A DNA stretch of 64,000 bases from Gloeobacter morelensis MG652769 (GTDB lineage Bacteria; Cyanobacteriota; Cyanobacteriia; Gloeobacterales; Gloeobacteraceae): the NCBI RefSeq assembly GCF_021018745.1, contig NZ_CP063845.1, positions 1,922,001-1,986,000 on the forward strand. The letters are read 5' to 3'. Shown here in pieces: positions 7,304 through 13,960 of this stretch. The notes beneath the pieces are model-generated. The model searched no databases and was not told the DNA's origin. It saw only the letters and a list, made by a program, of their open reading frames with translations. The first letter of the stretch is position 1. Each line of letters starts with the position of its first letter. The translations under genes and the position numbers were made by a program.

Positions 7304-8668
7304 CTATTGTGCACGCTCGGACGGTATACCTGCCCGGAACAAATCCTGAAACTCCACCAGAACCCGCTCCAGCCCCACCGCCCGCGAAGCTTTGAACAAG
7401 ATCCGATCCCCCGGCCGCACCCGCTCTGCCAGATATTCAGCCACCGCCCGGTGGCTGGCAAGCTGCACCACCGGAAGATCTCCGGCTCCTGCAAGCAACG
7501 CTTCGGTGTCTTCGCCTGCCTCCAGAACCACCAGTTCGTCGAGGGCCAAGCGGCGGCAGTGCTCGCCCAGGCTGCGGTGCAGATCTCGGCTGAATTCGCC
7601 CAATTCGCGCATCTGACCAAGAACTGCGATCCGGCGGCGGCCGGGTAGGCCCTCGAACCAGGCGAGGGCGGCGCGGGCCGATTCGGGGGCGCTGTTGTAG
7701 GTTTCGTCAATCAGCTGCACGTCGCCTTCGAGGGCGATCACCAAGCTGCGCCCGGTAGGAAGATGAAGGTCTTGGAGGCGCTCGCGCACCTGGAGCAGAT
7801 CGAGACCAAGATGTCGGGCGACCGCCAGGGCGGCCAGGAAGTTGAGGTGGTTATGGCGGCCCGGCAAGGGTGGGATAAAGGCGATCCCATCGACGTGCAG
7901 GTGCACGCCGTCGAAGCTGCCCATAACATCCCCGGCATCAAGACCATAGGTGAGCACCGGCCCCGCCCAGCGGCGGCGGGCGGTGGAAAGCAGCCGTTCG
8001 TCTTCGCCATTGAGAATCGCAGCCCCGCTAGCAGACATCCCGGCCAGCAGTTCGCACTTGGCATCGGCGATGGCGGCGTGGGAACCGAGCCGTCCGATGT
8101 GGGCGCTGCCGACGTTGGTGATCACCCCAACACTCGGGGCAGCACAGCGGGCGAGGCGAGCAATCTCCCCCGGGCCGCGCATGCCCATCTCGACCACGCA
8201 ATAGCGATGGGCGTCCGTCAGCTGTAACAGCAGCTTCGGCACGCCCACGTCGTTGTTTTCGTTGCCCGGCGGGGCGAGCACCGGCCCGGCAGTGGCGAGC
8301 ACGGCGCGAATCAGTTCGCGGGTGGTCGTTTTGCCGGCCGAACCGGTGACTGCCACCACCGGCAACTTGAAGCGATCCCGCCACCAGCGCGCCAGCGCCT
8401 GGTAAGCTTCCAGGGTGTCGGCCACCCGCAGATGAGGGGCGGCTACCGGCCGATCGGCAATCACCAGGGCCGCTCCCCCGGCCACCGCCTGCAGTGCATA
8501 GTCGTGGCCGTCGAAGCGTTCGCCCCGCAGCGCCACAAATAGCGATCCGGGTGTGAGGGTGCGCGTGTCGGTGGTGACGCCCTGCACCAACGCCGGGAGC
8601 ACTCCTTCCACCGCGGCACCCAGGAGGATTTGAAGTGTCTGTGTGTCGATTTTAAACATAGGGATCAC
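7304..8668 (-). CDS. murF: UDP-N-acetylmuramoyl-tripeptide--D-alanyl-D-alanine ligase MurF
   Basis: MurF adds D-Ala-D-Ala to the UDP-MurNAc-tripeptide, the last cytoplasmic step of peptidoglycan precursor synthesis. Seen: an N-terminal Mur domain (LFVALRGERFDGHDYAL), the ATP-binding loop (VTGSAGKTTTRELI, about residues 108-121), the central ligase motif with conserved NEN (PPGNENNDVGVP), and the C-terminal domain (DETYNSAPESARAAL). The first codon is GTG at 8668, overlapping the stop of the upstream J-domain gene by one base; an ATG at 8659 is an equally possible start. 454 aa is normal. Confidence 0.95.
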   Translation of the reverse strand: MIPMFKIDTQTLQILLGAAVEGVLPALVQGVTTDTRTLTPGSLFVALRGERFDGHDYALQAVAGGAALVIADRPVAAPHLRVADTLEAYQALARWWRDRFKLPVVAVTGSAGKTTTRELIRAVLATAGPVLAPPGNENNDVGVPKLLLQLTDAHRYCVVEMGMRGPGEIARLARCAAPSVGVITNVGSAHIGRLGSHAAIADAKCELLAGMSASGAAILNGEDERLLSTARRRWAGPVLTYGLDAGDVMGSFDGVHLHVDGIAFIPPLPGRHNHLNFLAALAVARHLGLDLLQVRERLQDLHLPTGRSLVIALEGDVQLIDETYNSAPESARAALAWFEGLPGRRRIAVLGQMRELGEFSRDLHRSLGEHCRRLALDELVVLEAGEDTEALLAGAGDLPVVQLASHRAVAEYLAERVRPGDRILFKASRAVGLERVLVEFQDLFRAGIPSERAQ

Positions 8669-9354
8669 TATCCCATGCGCAGCAGGCGCTCGGCCGCTTC
8701 GGTCGCCTGGCGGCGCAGGTCGGTGACGATCCCCACCAGTTCCTGGCCGACGTGTAGATGCTGGTAGTCGTAGTTGAGCGTAAAGTAGCGCAGTTCGTCG
8801 AGGGCATCGCCCAGCTGGTTGAGGCTGTGGTAGAGCAGTTCGGCTACGAGCGCCGCCCCCGCCGGGTTGGGCCGCGAGGCAAACAGCGCCTTTGCCTGTT
8901 GATATATGACCTGCGAGCGCTCCAGATACGCCACAAATTCAGCGATCAGTTCGTCGTCATACGGGTCGTAGGCAAGCTCATCGAGCTGCCGCCGGAAGGG
9001 TCGGATCACCCGGTAGATGGCGGTGTTGACCGGCCGGTAGATGTCTCTTAGCCAGCGAGCGCGCTCGCTATCCTCGCTGGCGCCCCGTCTGACGGGGGCG
9101 CGCGGGGCCGTCTGGGTGGCAACCCGGCTCGGGCGCTCATCGCCGTGGGCCAATAGCCGATCGTAGGACTGGCGCCGCTGCGGCTCGCTCAAGACCTCGT
9201 AAGCTTCGTTAAGGGTGACCATCCGCTGGTGACCGGCGAGGGCACCGGTGTCGGGGTGGTGCTGCTTGGCCAGCCGCCGGTAAGCCGCACGAATCTCCTC
9301 CGTCGTCGCCGACGGCTCGATGCCGAGGGTTTGATAGTGGGTCGGTGTGCTCAC
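8668..9354 (-). CDS. J-domain (DnaJ-like) protein
   Basis: A 228-residue protein with an N-terminal J-domain (residues 5-65: HYQTLGIEPSATTEEIRAAY, HPD at QHHPDTG). It would stimulate an Hsp70 (DnaK) ATPase. There is no Gly/Phe region, zinc finger or DnaJ C-terminal domain, so it is a type III J-protein with its own helical C-terminal part (about residues 90-228). Its stop overlaps the first murF codon (TAGTG), implying translational coupling. The client protein is unknown; a link with cell-wall synthesis is only suggested by the gene order. Confidence 0.85.
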   Translation of the reverse strand: MSTPTHYQTLGIEPSATTEEIRAAYRRLAKQHHPDTGALAGHQRMVTLNEAYEVLSEPQRRQSYDRLLAHGDERPSRVATQTAPRAPVRRGASEDSERARWLRDIYRPVNTAIYRVIRPFRRQLDELAYDPYDDELIAEFVAYLERSQVIYQQAKALFASRPNPAGAALVAELLYHSLNQLGDALDELRYFTLNYDYQHLHVGQELVGIVTDLRRQATEAAERLLRMG

Positions 9355-9422
9355 TTCACCAGTTTAGGGCCGCCTGCGCATGGGATCATCGCCTCTATCG
9401 GGCGTTTTGGACAACTATTCGG

Positions 9423-9755
9423 TTAAGTGAGGACGAGAAGCGCCGTGCATGGGTCTGTGTTCAGCGCAGGGATGTCCTGCTCGTAGAGCATGAGCAGTTG
9501 AACAAGTTGCTGCCGAGTGCAATTGCCGACGCGCAGCCAAACGATTTTGGGTGGATGTCCGTAGAGCAAACTACGCTGCTGAAAATCGGAGTCCTTCGAG
9601 ACGATAGTGAAGCCGTTGACGCGGGCATACTCCCAAACCTCCTCGTCGGTAAGTCCAAGTAGCCCACACTCGCGGACATGCGCGCTGTCCGGAAAAAGCG
9701 CCGCGAGCAGGTGGGGTAGCTTGGGCGAGAGGTTTTCATCAAAGAGCAGCTTCAT
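9423..9755 (-). CDS. DUF5615 family PIN-like toxin
   Basis: A 110-residue PIN-like protein (probable ribonuclease toxin). It starts with the family signature MKLLFDENLSPKLPHLLA, with conserved acidic residues at positions 6-7 and again in TIVSKDSDFQQRS and LTDEEVWEYA. The ATG lies inside the end of the DUF433 gene (17-bp overlap), the normal order of antitoxin then toxin. Family pairing with DUF433 is well known for this PIN-like group; activity of this copy is inferred. Confidence 0.85.
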   Translation of the reverse strand: MKLLFDENLSPKLPHLLAALFPDSAHVRECGLLGLTDEEVWEYARVNGFTIVSKDSDFQQRSLLYGHPPKIVWLRVGNCTRQQLVQLLMLYEQDIPALNTDPCTALLVLT

Positions 9756-9975
9756 ACGGAACGACGTTCATACGGCGGTCACGGTCAGCGGCAAAGGCAA
9801 AGCACGCCTGAATGTCGTCGGCGGTGAGGTCAGGAAAATCCTCCAGCACCTCGGGAATGGTCATTCCGCCCCCAAGATAATCGAATACATCGGTCACGGT
9901 GATGCGGGTGCCGCGGATGCAGGGTTTTCCGCTGCGGATGCGCGGGTCCATGGTGATGTGTTCGCGGTAATTCAT
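9739..9975 (-). CDS. DUF433 family antitoxin
   Basis: A 78-residue protein with the DUF433 pattern: HITMDPRIRSGKPCIRGTRI, then VTDVFDYLGGGMTIPEVLED, and a helix DLTADDIQACFAFAADR. This winged-helix-like fold binds DNA and neutralises the partner toxin. The start MNYREH is taken over an upstream GTG or ATG because the family begins about ten residues before the DPRIRSGKP block. It is the first gene of a two-gene unit with the overlapping toxin. Confidence 0.85.
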   Translation of the reverse strand: MNYREHITMDPRIRSGKPCIRGTRITVTDVFDYLGGGMTIPEVLEDFPDLTADDIQACFAFAADRDRRMNVVPYEAAL

Positions 9976-10021
9976 GGCGAGAGCATAGGTTGTTGGGCTT
10001 TTCGATTCTAAAGAGCAGGTG

Positions 10022-12403
10022 TCACTCGGCAATCTTGCGCAAAGGCGCCAGGCGCGGGTCGATCACTTTTTTGCCCTGGCCGGGGAAGCTAATCGCTAGA
10101 TATTGCTTCTCGCCCACGCCCAGGACGTGGGTAATCTGCCCGAGGCCGAACTGGTCGTGCTCGACCCGGTCGCCCACCGCCCAGTTCTGGGCGGGGCTTT
10201 TGCGCCGCGCGGGCGGAGCGGGTGGCGGGACAGCGGTCGGGCGCGCGGCGATCCGCTCGGCCCGGTCGCGCCGCCGGTCGGCCAGGCCCCTGCGCACGCG
10301 GGTACCGGCCAGTTTCTCGGCGGGCAGTTCCTTGAGAAACTGCGACGGGATGGCGGGCTGGCGGTCGCCGTAGAGGCGGCGGGCCTGGGCATAGCTCAAG
10401 AACAGACGCTCCTTGGCGCGGGTGATCCCCACGTAGCACAATCGGCGCTCCTCCTCGATGGCGGCGCTGTCGCCGTCTTGAATCGCCCGAAAGTGCGGAA
10501 AAAGCCCGTCTTCGAGACCGCCTAAAAACACCACCGGAAACTCCAGACCCTTGGCGGCGTGCAGTGTCATCAGCGAAATGCGCTCCGCCCCCGCTTCGAG
10601 ATTGTCCAGATCCGACGCGAGCGAGACATTGGCCAAAAAGGCTTCGAGCGTCGCACTTTCGGGATCTTCGCTTTCTTCTTCGAAACGCTGGACCACCGAG
10701 CGCAACTCCAGAACGTTTTCGAGCCGTCCCTCGGCTTCCTCGGTGCCTTCTTCCTGGAGCATTTGCACGTAGCCTGATTCTTTAAGGACCGTATCGAGCA
10801 GTTCCGAAACGCGCACCCGGGCGGCCAATTCCTGCAGGCGCTCGATAAAGCGCACGAACTGGAGAATTGGGCCGCTGGTGCGCCCAGCCAAATTTTTGAT
10901 GCTGGTCTCGTCGGTGAGCAGCTGCCACAGCGAAGTCTGGAGCATGCCGGCCCCGGCTTCGAGCTTATCGAGTGTCGTTTTGCCGATGCCGCGGCGCGGC
11001 GCGGACATCGCCCGCTTGAGGGCGACCGAGTCGGCGGGATTGTGGATCGCCTTGAGGTAACTCAGGACGTCCTTGATCTCGCGGCGGTCGTAGAAGCGCA
11101 AGCCGCCCACCACCGTGTAGGGCACCCCCCAGCGCGAAAGGGCCTGCTCGATGGGCTGCGACTGGGCGTTGACGCGGTAGAGCACCGCAAAGTCGTTCCA
11201 GGGACGAGTGTCGGCGTCTTTGAGTTTGCGCAGTTGCCCGACGATATATTCGGCTTCAGCCACCTCGTCCTCCGCCTCGTGCAGCGACACGGGCAAGCCC
11301 GCCGGACGGGTGGCCCTCAGCACCTTGTCGATGCGCTCGATGTTGTTGGCAATCAGTTCGTTGGCGACATCGAGAATCGTGGCCGAGGAGCGGTAGTTCT
11401 CTTCGAGCTTGATGAGCGTCTGGGTCTGGTCGTCGGCGAGGCCGTCGCCAAAATCGGACTGAAAATCCATCAGGATGCGAAAATCCGCCTGGCGAAAGCT
11501 GTAGATGGCCTGGTCGGCGTCGCCCACCACGAAGACCGACCGGTCGCGCCAGTCCCACTCGCTTTTGGGTTGGTTGTTGGTGGCAAGCAGGCGAATCAGG
11601 TCGTACTGGGTGCGGTTGGTGTCCTGGTACTCGTCGACCAGGATGTGACGGAAGCGGCGGTGCCAGTAATCGAGCACCTCGGGGCGCCGGCGCAACAACT
11701 GTACCGGCACCCAGATCAGATCGTCGAAATCAAGGGCATTGTTGCGCGCCAGTTGATCCTGGTAGCGCTCGTAGACCTGGGCGATGGTGCGGGCGCGCAG
11801 CGAACCGCCTTCCGCTTGCTGGTACTCCTCCGGCGAAAGACCCTGGTTTTTGGCGCCGCTGATGGCGAAGCGCACCGCGCGGGGCACGTAGCGCCGGTCA
11901 TCCAGGTTGAGCTGCTTGGTGACGATGTCTTTGATCTGATCCTGCACGTCCGATTCGTCGAAGATCGTAAAGTTGCGCTGCCAGGTCCGCCCGCGTTGGT
12001 CGGTGTACTTGTCGATGTCGTAGCGCAGCATACGGGCACACAGCGCATGAAAAGTGCCCACCCACAACGGCTGAATCAACTCCCGGCGCACCCGGCCTGC
12101 AATGGTGCGCTGCTCCGGCTCAGGCAGGGTGGCAAATGCCTGGCCACCCCGGCTTCTGGCGGTGCGCTCACAAAAGAGTTGCAAGATGCGCTCCTTCATC
12201 TCGCCCGCCGCTTTGTTGGTGAAGGTGACCGCCAGGATGTACTCGGGGTCCACCTGGTAAGTCTCGATAAGATGGGCGATGCGATAGGTCAGTACCCGCG
12301 TCTTGCCGCTGCCCGCGCCCGCCACCACCAACAGCGGACCGTTGAAGCGCTCCACCGCTTTTTGCTGCGAAGGATTGAGCAAAGCATCCATACCGAGGAC
12401 CAT
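10022..12403 (-). CDS. pcrA: UvrD/PcrA-type DNA helicase
   Basis: A 793-residue superfamily 1A 3'-5' helicase used in nucleotide-excision repair and removal of RecA or stalled RNA polymerase. Seen in order: the Q motif (LLNPSQQKAVERF), Walker A (AGAGSGKTRVLTYR), motif Ia (AVTFTNKAAGEMKERI), DEYQDTN (motif II), GDADQAIYSFRQAD (motif III), LTLHAAKGLEFPVVFLGGLE in the 2A region and VGITRAKERLFL (motif VI). The C terminus has the Tudor-like domain typical of PcrA (GDRVEHDQFGLGQITHV). The ATG at 12403 follows an AAAGG about 8 nt upstream. Confidence 0.96.
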   Translation of the reverse strand: MVLGMDALLNPSQQKAVERFNGPLLVVAGAGSGKTRVLTYRIAHLIETYQVDPEYILAVTFTNKAAGEMKERILQLFCERTARSRGGQAFATLPEPEQRTIAGRVRRELIQPLWVGTFHALCARMLRYDIDKYTDQRGRTWQRNFTIFDESDVQDQIKDIVTKQLNLDDRRYVPRAVRFAISGAKNQGLSPEEYQQAEGGSLRARTIAQVYERYQDQLARNNALDFDDLIWVPVQLLRRRPEVLDYWHRRFRHILVDEYQDTNRTQYDLIRLLATNNQPKSEWDWRDRSVFVVGDADQAIYSFRQADFRILMDFQSDFGDGLADDQTQTLIKLEENYRSSATILDVANELIANNIERIDKVLRATRPAGLPVSLHEAEDEVAEAEYIVGQLRKLKDADTRPWNDFAVLYRVNAQSQPIEQALSRWGVPYTVVGGLRFYDRREIKDVLSYLKAIHNPADSVALKRAMSAPRRGIGKTTLDKLEAGAGMLQTSLWQLLTDETSIKNLAGRTSGPILQFVRFIERLQELAARVRVSELLDTVLKESGYVQMLQEEGTEEAEGRLENVLELRSVVQRFEEESEDPESATLEAFLANVSLASDLDNLEAGAERISLMTLHAAKGLEFPVVFLGGLEDGLFPHFRAIQDGDSAAIEEERRLCYVGITRAKERLFLSYAQARRLYGDRQPAIPSQFLKELPAEKLAGTRVRRGLADRRRDRAERIAARPTAVPPPAPPARRKSPAQNWAVGDRVEHDQFGLGQITHVLGVGEKQYLAISFPGQGKKVIDPRLAPLRKIAE

Positions 12404-12487
12404 CGGGCCGCCTTTTGTGTCGTTTCTTTTCTGCACTATCCTACTCGCTGCCGGCGATGGACCCGATGACAAAGCCTAAGGGATGCA

Positions 12488-12501
12488 GTAGTGTCTTATA
12501 C
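12488..12501. promoter_or_regulatory. Candidate NtcA-binding site upstream of pipX
   Basis: GTA-GTGTCTTA-TAC fits the NtcA consensus GTA-N8-TAC exactly and is centred about 25 bp upstream of the pipX start. A TATACA overlaps its right half. The position is too close to the start codon for classical NtcA activation (site about 22 bp upstream of a -10 box), so repression or chance are alternatives. Confidence 0.35.
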
Positions 12502-12519
12502 ATCACAACCTGGAATGTC

Positions 12520-12795
12520 ATGAACGAGCAGTACCTGCAACATCCGCATTTCGGGTTGATGTTCCTGGTATGCAGCCTGGGACCGAAGAAGGGTCTATTT
12601 GCAACCCTTTACGCCCAGCGGATGTTGTTTGTCGTTACCGAGACCGAAGCGGAGACGATGCAATTCGAGTCGCTCAGCCGACTGCAGGCGCGCCAGCTGA
12701 TCGACGATCGGATGCGGGCCTGTCGGCGCGGCACCCTCGAACTCGATCACCAGACCCTTGACCGCATGAAAGCCTTCTATCAGCACGCGCTTTGA
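12520..12795 (+). CDS. pipX: PipX, PII-interacting coactivator of NtcA
   Basis: A 91-residue protein matching PipX, the small cyanobacterial protein that binds either PII (GlnB) or the nitrogen regulator NtcA, according to 2-oxoglutarate and ADP/ATP levels. Seen: the Tudor-like N-terminal domain (NEQYLQHPHFGLMFLVCSLG, then LFATLYAQRMLFVVT) and the C-terminal two-helix tail (SRLQARQLIDDRMRACRRG ... MKAFYQHAL). The canonical family has HPTFGLL and LFATLYAQRLFFLV at these places. The ATG at 12520 gives the normal length of about 90 residues; longer upstream starts lack family similarity. It is transcribed away from pcrA. Confidence 0.88.
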   Translation: MNEQYLQHPHFGLMFLVCSLGPKKGLFATLYAQRMLFVVTETEAETMQFESLSRLQARQLIDDRMRACRRGTLELDHQTLDRMKAFYQHAL

Positions 12796-12804
12796 TCTGA
12801 CGAA

Positions 12805-13794
12805 TTAGCCCGCCGGTTGATAACAGGCCCAGTGCCGCTCGGCAGCGTACTGGGGATCTTTGGCGGTCGCCCCGTGGGAACTACCCATGGGTTTGTTTGT
12901 AAGGGTGAGGTAGCCGTTGTCGGAGGCGGTTGTTCCTGCAGAAGCCGAAAGGCCAAGGGTTGCAAAGTTGGTCAGAATTTTAGGGGCCTGAGTGTCGATC
13001 TGGTGCACGACGGCGCGCATCGCCGAAACGGGTGTGACAAAGGGTGTTGTGATCCAGGCGGCGGAGGCGTACCCATCGCCGTCGACCACCGCGTCTACGA
13101 TCGACGAGAGATAGCAGACATTCGCCACCCCAAACGCCTGGGCCAACAGACCCGCGTGACCGCCTCCCTGGCTGTGACCGCCCAGGAGCAATTTCGACCA
13201 GTCGATAGTCTCCCCACCGATGGCTTCCGGCAGGCGCGTCTCCGGAGGCAGGTTGACCTTGAGGTAGGCCACCAGGCGTTCGAGCCGGTTGATCAGCGAA
13301 TTGGGATAATCCACTGCGACCACCGGCGAGACCGCTTCGCCGTAAACCACCTCGCGGCGGGCCGGGCCGTAGCAGTCGGGATCTTCGCCGCACAGGCTGC
13401 CGATGCTCGTCGAGTTGGCGTAGGCCAGCTGGAGGACCAGCAAACCGGCCGAGGCGCCTTCATCGAGGATATTGGCGCTCATGTATTTGCCGCTGATGGG
13501 GTTGTAGGGGCGGCTGTTGCTTGCCAACAGGAAAACCAGCACGCCTTTGAGGTCTTCGCGCTTTGCCGGCAAGGCTACCGCGTGGTAGCCGTAGCCGGTC
13601 TGGCCGCTCACCCGATCGGCAATGGCCGGATCGGTAGTCGAGGGGGCAATGGCACAGGCCAGATTGCCGCTTGCGAAGGTGATGTTCGCCCTTGTACCTG
13701 CCGGGCAGACCGCCGGGTCGGCCGAAGCCGCCACAGTCAAGCTGAACAGACCGCTCAGCAGGCAAGTGGCAAACGCAAACCATTTGGAGATCAT
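12805..13794 (-). CDS. Secreted alpha/beta-hydrolase-like protein
   Basis: A 329-residue exported protein. The ATG at 13794 is preceded by AGGAG at 7 nt. A signal peptide is visible (ISKWFAFATCLLSGLFSLTV, cleavage near AASA-DP). The mature part has the nucleophile elbow GGHSQGGGHAG, preceded by a beta strand (WSKLLLGG), and C-terminal histidines (SSHGATAKD and ERHWACYQP) that may complete a Ser-Asp-His triad. Several cysteines suggest disulphides outside the cytoplasm. It resembles BPSS1187-type secreted esterase-like proteins; substrate not known. Confidence 0.65.
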   Translation of the reverse strand: MISKWFAFATCLLSGLFSLTVAASADPAVCPAGTRANITFASGNLACAIAPSTTDPAIADRVSGQTGYGYHAVALPAKREDLKGVLVFLLASNSRPYNPISGKYMSANILDEGASAGLLVLQLAYANSTSIGSLCGEDPDCYGPARREVVYGEAVSPVVAVDYPNSLINRLERLVAYLKVNLPPETRLPEAIGGETIDWSKLLLGGHSQGGGHAGLLAQAFGVANVCYLSSIVDAVVDGDGYASAAWITTPFVTPVSAMRAVVHQIDTQAPKILTNFATLGLSASAGTTASDNGYLTLTNKPMGSSHGATAKDPQYAAERHWACYQPAG

Positions 13795-13960
13795 AGCCAA
13801 GCTCCTGGATAGTCCGACAGCAGCCCTGCAGCCCGCCGTAGAATCGGGCAGGGCCGTGGGAACAGTCTATCCACCACCCGCCAATCGGGATAGACGTCGA
13901 ATTACCAAGTTTTAGAAAAGACGTCGGTGGCAACCGATTGTGCCGCGCTGGGTTGGATAT

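Noticed and set aside
12817-13812. A 331-codon plus-strand frame opposite the secreted hydrolase gene
   Set aside because: The minus-strand gene has a signal peptide and a GHSQGG elbow; the opposite frame has no protein-like features.
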